A stretch of DNA of 6,595 nucleotides from NCBI GenBank assembly GCA_910586175.1, contig CAJUIJ010000139.1, positions 1-6,595 of the forward strand. The letters are read 5' to 3'. Positions 1-6,399 of the stretch are shown here, one piece after another (within the stretch, counting starts at the first letter, position 1; each line of letters opens with the position of its first letter). The DNA comes from an uncultured Muribaculaceae bacterium (GTDB taxonomy: Bacteria; Bacteroidota; Bacteroidia; Bacteroidales; Muribaculaceae). The position numbers and the translations under genes are program-made. Under the pieces are notes generated by a model. That model saw only the letters and a list, made by a program, of their open reading frames with translations, made no database searches and was not told where the DNA came from.

Positions 1-69
1 CCAAAGCCCCAACAGCTAATGTTGCACAAGGAAAGAAAGGAAATTGGCTACGCGTCGCGAAGGCACCGG

Positions 70-1506
70 TTACTTGCGCTTGCGTAAGTAGCTGAGTGTC
101 TCGCGAAATACTTCAGCTTTCAGGCTCCACATTATAAGCGAGTAGAGAGCTGCCGCCATTGTCATCTTGACAATTAACGATATCCAAAGATTAGTCAGGC
201 TGACGGTGGCAATATATGTAACCATCATCACAATCGCAGATATTAGCGCAAAGGGTGCTATATCTTTGACGAATTCCCAAAGTGTGAGTCCGATGCTGCG
301 GCTCACGAACCGCTGCCATACGATTAACCATATGGCATTGATGACGGAATATGCCATAAGCATAGTCTCCAATCCGAACCTGAATGTCACGACCAACGAT
401 ACCAATTGCGCGCACCCCAGGCCAATGGTATTCCATAGGTATATGTCGGGGTGCCGCATAGCGTTGAACAGGTTGCCGCACAGCACACCTATAGGCAGGA
501 ATGCCGCGCCGGCGCATAATATCTGCATCACAGGCACGCTGTCGAGCCATTTGTCGGTAACGGCAATCACTATAAGCTCTTTCGATACAAGGGCAAGCCC
601 GAACATGCAGGGAAATGATACAAAAGATGTGAAACGCAGCAGCTTGCGAAACACTCTCAGGAGCCGCATACCATCGTCGGCAGCCTCGCGAAGCACCGGT
701 TGCCCCACACTGTTGATGGTGCCGCTTATCGTGCCATAGCCCATGGTGGTCCATTTGTTGCCCTGGGTATAGAATCCGGTGGTGCGCATGCCGTAAAAGC
801 GGCCGAGAAGCACCGCAAAGATGTTTGTGTTGACAATGTTGAAAACAGAAACCGCCAATTGCTTCATACTGAACGACAACATGCCGCGCAATGCTCCCGG
901 CTTGAACGACAGCGTAGGTCTCCATCCGGATATCTGCCATAGCAACAACGAATTGACTCCTACATAAGTGACCGTCTGAAATGCAAGTGACCAATATGAT
1001 AATCCGCATATGGCAGTCACGACTCCCACTATGCCCGATATGGTCAATGCTGTGAGTTGTGCCTTGGTGCGCTGTTTCACCATCAGGTTGCGAAACATGT
1101 AGGCAGCCGGCGCAGAGGCTGTAGAGGAGAGAACAAAGCCTGCAAACAGGAATCTCGAAAGGTCTATCATCTCGGGCTGTCTGTAGAAATCTGCAATCAA
1201 CGGTGCGCAGAGCCACAACACTGCATAGAGGGTGAGACTCATTGCAATGGAGAACCAGAAAAGCGCGTTGTAATCATCGCGTGTCGCATCACGCTTGTTT
1301 ACAATGGCGAGTACAAACCCGCTCTCAGAGAAGACTCCGGCCAAGGTGGAGAAAATCACCAGCGAACCCACTATGCCATAATCGGAGGGAGTGAGTATTC
1401 GCGAGAGAAAGAGGCCGAACACCAAGTTTAGCACCTGCACACCTCCGCTCCCGATAGCACCCCACGCTATTCCCTTGGCAGTCCGTGATTTCAGATTATC
1501 ATCCAT
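70..1506 (-). CDS. Polysaccharide/lipopolysaccharide flippase, MOP (MATE-like) superfamily
   Basis: This 478-residue protein is probably an inner-membrane flippase moving lipid-linked oligosaccharides to the periplasmic face for surface polysaccharide assembly. It is almost wholly hydrophobic, with about 12-14 predicted membrane segments from residue 14 to 465, and ends in a basic tail (LRKRK). The N-terminus carries the family pattern seen in TuaB/WzxC-type exporters: LKSRTAKGIAWG (5-16), LSRILTPSDYGIVG (34-47), then a GFVLAIVNKRDAT..DYNALFWF block (63-85). The length is typical of the family (about 470-500). The ATG at 1506 begins just before the conserved block, so the start is well supported. 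It lies 109 bp after the upstream glycosyltransferase stop, with four 14-bp tandem repeats in between, and is probably co-transcribed with it. No clear intrinsic terminator follows in positions 1-69. The family is secure; the transported glycan cannot be read from sequence. Confidence 0.93.
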   Translation of the reverse strand: MDDNLKSRTAKGIAWGAIGSGGVQVLNLVFGLFLSRILTPSDYGIVGSLVIFSTLAGVFSESGFVLAIVNKRDATRDDYNALFWFSIAMSLTLYAVLWLCAPLIADFYRQPEMIDLSRFLFAGFVLSSTASAPAAYMFRNLMVKQRTKAQLTALTISGIVGVVTAICGLSYWSLAFQTVTYVGVNSLLLWQISGWRPTLSFKPGALRGMLSFSMKQLAVSVFNIVNTNIFAVLLGRFYGMRTTGFYTQGNKWTTMGYGTISGTINSVGQPVLREAADDGMRLLRVFRKLLRFTSFVSFPCMFGLALVSKELIVIAVTDKWLDSVPVMQILCAGAAFLPIGVLCGNLFNAMRHPDIYLWNTIGLGCAQLVSLVVTFRFGLETMLMAYSVINAIWLIVWQRFVSRSIGLTLWEFVKDIAPFALISAIVMMVTYIATVSLTNLWISLIVKMTMAAALYSLIMWSLKAEVFRETLSYLRKRK

Positions 1507-1520
1507 TGCAAGTATGTGTT

Positions 1521-1579
1521 AAGTCAGAGTTACGAAGTCAGAGTTATGAAGTCAGAGTTATGAAGTCAGAGTTATGAAG
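1521..1579. repeat. Tandem repeat, 4 x 14 bp, upstream of the flippase
   Basis: Four consecutive 14-bp units start at 1521, 1535, 1549 and 1563. The first reads AAGTCAGAGTTACG and the other three AAGTCAGAGTTATG; a partial AAG follows at 1577-1579. Only one base differs over 56 bp, so the array is recent or kept uniform. It lies between the glycosyltransferase stop (1616) and the flippase start (1506), ending 15 bp from the latter. The unit is not a multiple of three and the array is non-coding. Read on the minus strand, each unit contains TAACTCTG, one mismatch from the Bacteroidales -7 box TAnnTTTG. Whether that matters is unknown. Confidence 0.95.
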
Positions 1580-1615
1580 CATTATAAGTGTTTGTATGAT
1601 AGTCGGCTATGCTTG

Positions 1616-2536
1616 CTAAGGACGGGGCACCGGCAGCAGACGCGACACTGCTCCCCGCACTCGGCTCAGCAATTTTCGCTTGGCGGGGGCATCAGGTTTG
1701 TTCATATTGCTCTGCATGTCGGCACATGCCCGCTTGAGGTTGGCCACCAGATCAGGGCGGTCGGCAAATTCCTCTATCAGATGCTCGCGCACATCTATCG
1801 CCATCTGTATGCGTGCGTTCTTCTCGGTCATGGTCCATATTGCCTCAGCAGAATGACGATATACCCCCATGGGACGTTTGAAGAAGTGGATGGTATTTTC
1901 AGGTCTTGATGCAGCAAACAGCATGTGCATTGCGTAGTCGAGCAGCCTTACATCGCCCAACCACTCCGGCAGATTGTCAAAATCAAGAAGCGACATGCGC
2001 GACAGTACGCTCATGTTGGTTATCACGTTGCGCTGCGACAGGTCGTAGGCATTATGTATCTGCATGGCTCTCCCTCCGCCGTTGCTCAGGCTCATTTCGC
2101 CGCTACCTTCATAATAGTTTATCACCCGATGAAAGCATATGGCACATTCAGGATGCTTCTCCATGTAGCTCACCTGACGCGCCAACTTGGTGCGGCAGGT
2201 CCAATAGTCATCGGCATCACACATAGCCAAGTATTTGCCTCTGCAATGACGGAATGCCGCCAGATAATTCTTCTGCACGCCGAGGTTTGATTCATTGCGA
2301 TGATACTCCACTATGTCGGGATATCGGGCTGCCCATTTAGACACGATTGCCTCGGTGTCGTCGGTCGAAGCATCGTCCGATACTATCAGCTGCACCGGAA
2401 ACTCCGTGCGCTGGTTCACAACCCCTCTGATTGCATCCTCTATATATTTTGCGCTGTTATAGGCCACCATCACCACGCTGACCATGGGCCGGCCATCAAT
2501 GGCATCGCCGGCACTCTCTTCAACAGTTGCTGTCAT
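1616..2536 (-). CDS. Glycosyltransferase family 2 (GT-A fold)
   Basis: From the ATG at 2536 this is a 306-residue cytoplasmic protein that probably transfers a sugar from a nucleotide-sugar donor to a growing surface glycan. GT2 hallmarks are in order: the N-terminal strand VSVVMVAYNS (19-28), the nucleotide-binding acidic pair in IVSDDASTDDT (Asp54, Asp55), the metal-binding DxD-type CDADDYW (Asp107, Asp109, Asp110), and a later GD motif (Gly194-Asp195) where this group carries its likely catalytic base. There are no membrane segments, but the C-terminus from about residue 284 is basic (KRKLLSRVRGAVSRLL) and might touch the membrane or a partner. The frame is open back to 2617, but a near-consensus promoter lies inside that extension and 2617 falls in an inverted-repeat arm, so I chose 2536. 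The ATG at 2485, just before the first strand, is also possible. The downstream flippase supports a role in polysaccharide synthesis. Donor and acceptor are unknown. Confidence 0.92.
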   Translation of the reverse strand: MTATVEESAGDAIDGRPMVSVVMVAYNSAKYIEDAIRGVVNQRTEFPVQLIVSDDASTDDTEAIVSKWAARYPDIVEYHRNESNLGVQKNYLAAFRHCRGKYLAMCDADDYWTCRTKLARQVSYMEKHPECAICFHRVINYYEGSGEMSLSNGGGRAMQIHNAYDLSQRNVITNMSVLSRMSLLDFDNLPEWLGDVRLLDYAMHMLFAASRPENTIHFFKRPMGVYRHSAEAIWTMTEKNARIQMAIDVREHLIEEFADRPDLVANLKRACADMQSNMNKPDAPAKRKLLSRVRGAVSRLLPVPRP

Positions 2537-2554
2537 CCTCTTATTCTCTTTTTG

Positions 2555-2586
2555 CAAATTTACCAATTTATTTCCGCTCCACCAAA
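2555..2586 (-). promoter_or_regulatory. Bacteroidales-type promoter for the glycosyltransferase-flippase unit
   Basis: On the minus strand, TTTG (2586-2583) and TAAATTTG (2562-2555) are separated by exactly 20 bp. This matches the Bacteroidota primary-sigma consensus of TTTG at -33 and TAnnTTTG at -7, spaced 19-21 bp. Transcription would begin near 2545-2549. That gives a very short leader (about 10 nt) to the ATG at 2536, or about 60 nt to the ATG at 2485. It lies just downstream of the 2600-2674 inverted repeat. The match is seen directly; activity is inferred. Confidence 0.65.
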
Positions 2587-2599
2587 TAAGAGCACGTCT

Positions 2600-2674
2600 C
2601 ATACAAAATTTGCCCATAGGGGCAACGTGGCAATCGCTTATGCCATCGCGACCTCTATGGGCAAATTTTGTATG
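2600..2674. repeat. 75-bp inverted-repeat element with perfect 20-bp arms
   Basis: The left arm (2600-2619) and right arm (2655-2674) are perfect reverse complements, each containing ATACAAAATTTGCCCATAG or its complement. They are separated by a 35-bp spacer, which has its own 5-bp inverted repeat (TGGCA 2628-2632 / TGCCA 2641-2645), so the whole unit could form one long hairpin. It sits 15 bp past the transporter stop and 14 bp before the -33 box of the glycosyltransferase promoter. In minus-strand RNA it would be a very stable hairpin in the transporter's 3' region. No run of U follows, so it is not a classic intrinsic terminator. The form suggests a dispersed REP/BIME- or MITE-like element, which is an inference. 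Confidence 0.9.
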
Positions 2675-2689
2675 TCAAGAATCCGGTTG

Positions 2690-4666
2690 TTATTCCTTGG
2701 CGCGGCAGCTGTCCCAGATCAGATAGCCAATCAGGAGCAGATAGGCCACGCAGCCGAGTATCTGCGTCAGCTCCATGCTGCCGGGGGTGGTGTATTCGAA
2801 GCCTGCGAAACGGGTTATGGCTGCGAATACCCCGAAGAGTGCACCGCCGGCGATAAGGCCTGACGAGAGCAATGTGCCCCGATCGCGGCGTGCATCATTT
2901 ACTGCTTTAGATTTTGATGAGTTGCTCACGAAGTAGGATACGGCGCCACCCACAAGCATAGGTGTGTTGAGCGACAATGGTATGAACATGCCCAAGCAGA
3001 ATGCCAATGCCGGCACGCCGAGCCAGTTGAGTATAAGAGCTAAGATTGCACCTACCATGTAGAGAATCCAGGGAGTGTCGCCACCCATCATAAGCGGTTC
3101 TATCACCTTGGCCATGGCGTTGGCCTGAGGTGCGACGAGGGCATTGTCGCCCGTGAAGCCGTACACCTTGTTGAGCACGATTATCACGCCACCCACTGTA
3201 GCGGCCGATACCAGTGTGCCGAGAAATTTCCAGGTCTCCTGCTTTTTGGGTGTAGAGCCAAGCCAATAGCCGATCTTGAGGTCGGTCACGAAGCCGCCGG
3301 CCATAGAGAGCGCCGTGCACACCACACCGCCAATCACCATTGAAGCTACTATGCCGCTTGTGCCACTCAGACCTATGCCTACAAATATCGCCGAGGCGAT
3401 GATAAGGGTCATCAGTGTCATGCCGCTCACGGGGTTGCTACCCACGATTGCGATGGCGTTGGCCGCCACGGTGGTGAAGAGAAACGCGATAAGCGTAACG
3501 ACTGCCCAGGCCACCAATGCCTGCCAGAATGTGTTGATAACGCCAAACCAGAAGAATATCAGCACCGCCACAAGAGCGATTACGATGAAGAATACGACTT
3601 TCTTCATGGAGAGGTCAATCTGCCAACGCATCTCGCTCGCTTTGGATGCACCCCCCTTGAACTCGCGTCCGGCAAGACCCACGGCGTTGCAGATTATGGG
3701 CCAGCTCTTCACTATACCTATCACTCCTGCCATAGCGATACCGCCGATACCGATCATGCGGGCGTAGTCTTTGAATATCGCGTCGGGCGACATGGCTGCA
3801 AATTCTGCCGACCCATAAGTGCCGAGCAGGGGTATGACTATCCACCATACGAATATAGAGCCGGCGAATATCACGAAGGCATATTTAAGGCCCACAATGT
3901 AGCCCAAGCCCAAAAGTGCAGCTCCGGTGTTGCAGCTGAGCACCAGTTTGGTCTTCTCCATGATAGTGTGTCCCCATGATGACGCAGTGCTTGTCACAGT
4001 CTCTGCCCACCAGCCGAATGTGGCCACGATATAGTCGTAGATACCACCTATCAGCGATGCCACTACAAGTGTCTTGGCCTGACCTGACTTTGAGCTTTCT
4101 TCTGCGTCTGAAGCCATGCCCGACACAAGCACCTGGGTAGTGGCCGTGGCTTCGGGGAACGGATACTTGCCGTGCATATCCTTCACGAAGTATTTGCGGA
4201 ACGGTATGAAGAACAATATTCCCAATATGCCGCCAAGCAGCGAGCTGAGGAATATCTGGTAGAAATTCACCACGATGTCGGGATATGTGCCCTGCAGGAT
4301 GTAGAGTGCAGGGAGGGTGAAGATGGCTCCGGCCACAATCACGCCCGAACAGCTTCCTATCGACTGTATGATGACATTCTGTCCCAGGGCGTTCTTCTTG
4401 CCCAAGGCGTTGCTAAGACCCACGGCGATGATGGCGATCGGTATGGCTGCCTCAAACACCTGGCCTACCTTCAGACCCAAATAGGCGGCTGCCGCGCTGA
4501 ATACGATGGCCATGAGCAAGCCCATGCCTACCGAATAAGGCGTAACCTCCTTCTGGTCGTGTGCCGGTTTCATCACCGGCACATACTGTTCGTCGGCCGC
4601 CAACTCGCGAAACGCGTTCTCTGGCAAGCCGGTCTCAGTTGTGTAAACTTTCTCGTCTTCGTTCAT
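2690..4666 (-). CDS. OPT-family oligopeptide transporter
   Basis: This 658-residue, highly hydrophobic inner-membrane protein belongs to the OPT (oligopeptide transporter) family, bacterial branch, which is thought to import small peptides or metal-chelate-like compounds with cations. About 14-16 membrane segments follow a 40-residue polar N-terminus. Family landmarks include LGLKVGQVFEAAIPIAI (63-79), a GAIFTLPALYIL segment (113-124), GKYPFPEATATTQVL (166-180), comparable to the conserved YPSGTATA region of OPT/YSL proteins, SNPVSGMTLMTLIIASAIF (410-428), the TDLKIGYWLGSTPKKQ loop (461-476) and FCLGMFIPLSLNTPMLVGG (557-575). Length is as expected for bacterial members and the protein is intact. 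The ATG at 4666 follows an A/T-rich leader and a TACTTTTG -7-like box. Upstream is enolase, separated by a terminator; the downstream glycosyltransferase has its own promoter, so this is probably a monocistronic unit. The family is secure; the substrate cannot be assigned from sequence. Confidence 0.95.
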   Translation of the reverse strand: MNEDEKVYTTETGLPENAFRELAADEQYVPVMKPAHDQKEVTPYSVGMGLLMAIVFSAAAAYLGLKVGQVFEAAIPIAIIAVGLSNALGKKNALGQNVIIQSIGSCSGVIVAGAIFTLPALYILQGTYPDIVVNFYQIFLSSLLGGILGILFFIPFRKYFVKDMHGKYPFPEATATTQVLVSGMASDAEESSKSGQAKTLVVASLIGGIYDYIVATFGWWAETVTSTASSWGHTIMEKTKLVLSCNTGAALLGLGYIVGLKYAFVIFAGSIFVWWIVIPLLGTYGSAEFAAMSPDAIFKDYARMIGIGGIAMAGVIGIVKSWPIICNAVGLAGREFKGGASKASEMRWQIDLSMKKVVFFIVIALVAVLIFFWFGVINTFWQALVAWAVVTLIAFLFTTVAANAIAIVGSNPVSGMTLMTLIIASAIFVGIGLSGTSGIVASMVIGGVVCTALSMAGGFVTDLKIGYWLGSTPKKQETWKFLGTLVSAATVGGVIIVLNKVYGFTGDNALVAPQANAMAKVIEPLMMGGDTPWILYMVGAILALILNWLGVPALAFCLGMFIPLSLNTPMLVGGAVSYFVSNSSKSKAVNDARRDRGTLLSSGLIAGGALFGVFAAITRFAGFEYTTPGSMELTQILGCVAYLLLIGYLIWDSCRAKE

Positions 4667-4708
4667 GTATTATGGTTTTTAAATAAAATTATGCCTGATG
4701 ACGTTTCG

Positions 4709-4716
4709 CAAAAGTA
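4709..4716 (-). promoter_or_regulatory. Candidate -7 box for the transporter gene
   Basis: The minus strand reads TACTTTTG, a full match to the TAnnTTTG -7 consensus of Bacteroidota. A start near 4702 would give a leader of about 35 nt. No TTTG is present 19-21 bp upstream; that space holds the enolase terminator stem, so the -33 element is weak or absent. The position between terminator and start codon makes it the best candidate for independent transporter expression. Confidence 0.5.
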
Positions 4717-4718
4717 CG

Positions 4719-4757
4719 AAAAAAAACCGAAAGTCCTAATGACTTCCGGTCTTTTTT
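4719..4757 (-). terminator. Intrinsic terminator of enolase, possibly bidirectional
   Basis: On the minus strand a 10-bp stem, ACCGGAAGTC (4750-4741) with GACTTTCGGT (4735-4726), is closed by a 5-nt loop and has a single G-U wobble. It is followed directly by seven more T residues (4725-4719). It begins 37 bp after the enolase stop codon. The plus strand also shows the stem followed by C and six T (4752-4757), so the signal could work in both directions, although no plus-strand gene ends here. Confidence 0.9.
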
Positions 4758-4786
4758 ATGAAGTATTGTGGCGCTATGCGCAAGTA

Positions 4787-6091
4787 TTAATACACTTTCT
4801 TGATTTTCTTGTAACCGTATACTGCGCGGTCGCCAAGTTCCTCCTCGATGCGGAGAAGCTGGTTGTACTTGGCCATACGGTCAGAACGGCTTGCACTACC
4901 GGTCTTGATCTGACCTGCGTTGGTTGCCACTGCGATGTCGGCGATTGTGGCATCCTCAGTCTCACCCGAACGGTGTGAGATAACGGCGGTGTAGTTGTTG
5001 CGCTGTGCCATCTCTACGGCGCGGAGTGTCTCGGTGAGTGAGCCGATCTGGTTCACCTTCACGAGGATTGAGTTGGCGCAACCCTCAGAGATGCCGCGTT
5101 CGAGATATTTCACGTTGGTCACGAAGAGGTCGTCACCCACGAGCTGGCAACGGTCGCCGATAAGCTCTGTGAGCTTACGCCAGCCTTCCCAGTCGTTCTC
5201 TGCCATACCGTCCTCGATTGAGTCGATAGGATATTTGTTGATGAGCTCTTCCATATACTTAGCCTGCTCGTCGCTGGTAAGTGTCTTGCCGTTCTCCTCT
5301 TTCTTAGTACCGTTGTTGAGGTGTGAGTAGTGGTACTTGCCATCCTCGTAGAACTCAGAAGAAGCAACGTCAAGACCGATAGTGATATCCTTGCCGGGCT
5401 CGTAACCTGCTTTCTTGATAGCCTCCATGATTACATTGAGAGCATCTTCAGTGCCTTCGAGCTTCGGTGCGAAACCACCCTCGTCGCCTACTGCAGTGGC
5501 GAGACCACGGGCTTTAAGCACGCTCTTGAGGTTGTGGAATACCTCTGTGCCCCAACGGATAGCCTCCTTGAAAGTAGGAGCGCCCACCGGACGGATCATG
5601 AACTCCTGGAAGCAGATAGGTGCGTCAGAGTGTGCACCACCGTTGATGATGTTCATCATCGGCACGGGGAGTACATATGTGTTGCATCCACCGATATAAC
5701 GGTAGAGCGGCATGTCAAGATAGTTAGCGGCTGCCTTGGCAGTGGCGAGGCTCACACCGAGGATAGCATTGGCGCCGAGGTTTGACTTCGTAGCTGTGCC
5801 ATCGAGCTTAAGCATGATCTCGTCTACACCGATCTGGTCGAGTGCGCTGTGGCCAATGAGTGCCTCTGCGATCGGGCCGTTCACGTTGGCTACTGCCTTC
5901 TGAACACCTTTGCCCATGTAGCGGCTCTTGTCGCCATCGCGGAGCTCGAGTGCCTCGTTCTCGCCTGTCGATGCGCCGCTCGGCACTGCTGCACGGCCCA
6001 TTACGCCGCTTTCAAGAATCACATCTACTTCGACTGTCGGGTTGCCGCGTGAGTCAAGTATCTCACGACCGATAACTTTTTCAATTCTCAT
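4787..6091 (-). CDS. eno: Enolase (phosphopyruvate hydratase)
   Basis: This is a full-length 434-residue enolase, the cytoplasmic glycolytic enzyme that interconverts 2-phosphoglycerate and phosphoenolpyruvate with Mg2+. The N-terminal domain begins MRIEKVIGREILDSRGNPT and includes the mobile active-site loop SGAST (38-42). The barrel domain keeps the known active-site residues: His154 (GGAH), Glu163, Glu204 (GDEGGFAPK), metal ligands Asp241 (GLDVA), Glu293 (SIEDG) and Asp320 (GDDLF), catalytic Lys345 within the signature ILVKVNQIGSLTET (342-355), the HRSGET loop (373-378) and Lys396 (GQIKTG). Nothing is missing or unusual in the protein. The ATG at 6091 starts the canonical N-terminus and is preceded by a very A-rich, SD-less leader typical of highly expressed Bacteroidota genes. 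A strong terminator follows. The long structured leader upstream suggests some post-transcriptional control, but that is inference. Confidence 0.99.
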   Translation of the reverse strand: MRIEKVIGREILDSRGNPTVEVDVILESGVMGRAAVPSGASTGENEALELRDGDKSRYMGKGVQKAVANVNGPIAEALIGHSALDQIGVDEIMLKLDGTATKSNLGANAILGVSLATAKAAANYLDMPLYRYIGGCNTYVLPVPMMNIINGGAHSDAPICFQEFMIRPVGAPTFKEAIRWGTEVFHNLKSVLKARGLATAVGDEGGFAPKLEGTEDALNVIMEAIKKAGYEPGKDITIGLDVASSEFYEDGKYHYSHLNNGTKKEENGKTLTSDEQAKYMEELINKYPIDSIEDGMAENDWEGWRKLTELIGDRCQLVGDDLFVTNVKYLERGISEGCANSILVKVNQIGSLTETLRAVEMAQRNNYTAVISHRSGETEDATIADIAVATNAGQIKTGSASRSDRMAKYNQLLRIEEELGDRAVYGYKKIKKVY

Positions 6092-6335
6092 GTCTTTGTT
6101 ATTTTATTTGGGTTCTTTTTTTATTTTGATTTTCTCAATTCAGATTAATCAATTGCATGAATCTGTCTCTATCATATGTTTCTATGAGACACACTCTCAG
6201 GGTGCCCGGTGATGGCGGATACTCATCACTCGGACCATGGTGCAGAACTTGCACTTCTCCGCTTTTTTTAGTAATTTTACGAAGCTTTAGTCTTGCGCTC
6301 GCACCGGCCCATGGCTTCTTTGTGCTTTCGCACTG
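6092..6335 (-). promoter_or_regulatory. eno: Long structured 5' leader of enolase; no gene seen
   Basis: No convincing protein or known RNA gene is visible here. If transcription starts from the -7 box at 6336-6343, enolase mRNA has a leader of about 240 nt. Minus-strand RNA can form these hairpins: GUGC-GAAA-GCAC (6333-6322, a GNRA tetraloop, though it may overlap the transcription start); GUGCA/UGCAC (6254-6250/6244-6240); CCG-A-GUGAUG/CAUCAC-CGG (6233-6224/6214-6206) with one bulged A and a 9-nt loop; UGUCUC/GAGACA (6191-6186/6169-6164); and CAGAUU/AAUCUG (6165-6160/6146-6141), which shares two bases with the previous stem. The 9-nt loop contains UCCGC (6219-6215), complementary to GCGGA at 6262-6258, allowing a pseudoknot. 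The last 40 nt before the start codon are A-rich and open. I matched it to no riboswitch family. The pairings are visible by eye; the function is unknown. Confidence 0.5.
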
Positions 6336-6343
6336 CAAAGTTA
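6336..6343 (-). promoter_or_regulatory. eno: Candidate -7 box for enolase
   Basis: The minus strand reads TAACTTTG, a full match to TAnnTTTG, and it is the only such match found between the enolase start and the divergent gene. There is no TTTG at 19-21 bp upstream; the nearest TTG is 12 bp away, so the -33 element is poor. The box is followed at once by the GNRA-capped hairpin at 6322-6333. It defines the long leader but needs transcript-end data to confirm. Confidence 0.5.
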
Positions 6344-6353
6344 ACAATTTTTT

Positions 6354-6386
6354 CTCAATTTGAGGATATTGAATTGACTATATTTT
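6354..6386 (+). promoter_or_regulatory. Weak candidate promoter/operator for the divergent helicase gene
   Basis: On the plus strand TTTG (6359-6362) precedes TATATTTT (6379-6386), which matches TAnnTTTG except for the last base, with a 16-bp spacer shorter than the usual 19-21. The TTTG lies in a small palindrome, CTCAA-T-TTGAG (6354-6364), located between the two divergent transcription starts, where an operator could sit. The region is AT-rich, so chance matches are easy. Confidence 0.25.
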
Positions 6387-6399
6387 AATAATTTTAACC

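Noticed and set aside
191..1216. A long alternative minus-strand frame within the flippase gene.
   Set aside because: It is His/Arg/Cys-rich, lacks membrane segments or motifs, and overlaps a secure flippase in another frame.
2537..2617. N-terminal extension of the glycosyltransferase (27 codons, beginning MGKFCM).
   Set aside because: It is encoded by a repeat arm plus promoter DNA. The same MGKFCM peptide appears on the opposite strand at 2658 simply because of the inverted repeat.
2600..2674. Invertible promoter switch of the Bacteroides polysaccharide type.
   Set aside because: The inverted arms enclose only 35 bp with no TAnnTTTG or TTTG element, and the likely promoter lies outside them at 2555-2586. 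No invertase gene is in the window.
4172..4978. A long plus-strand open frame (268 codons) spanning the transporter start and enolase end.
   Set aside because: It is antisense to two secure genes, crosses a terminator, and its translation has no family resemblance.
6195..6207. TPP riboswitch, prompted by CUGAGA after GGGCACC on the minus strand.
   Set aside because: The other conserved TPP segments (ACCUGA and the GGAUAAUGCC-type region) are absent, and enolase is not a thiamine gene.
6195..6238. A short leader peptide (MVRVMSIRHHRAP) in the enolase leader.
   Set aside because: It is thirteen codons with no clear initiation signal and no biosynthetic gene downstream that its residues would sense.
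6135..6347. A 70-codon minus-strand reading frame upstream of enolase.
   Set aside because: It needs a TTG start that lies upstream of the -7 box, has no recognisable motif, and its region is better explained as structured leader RNA.
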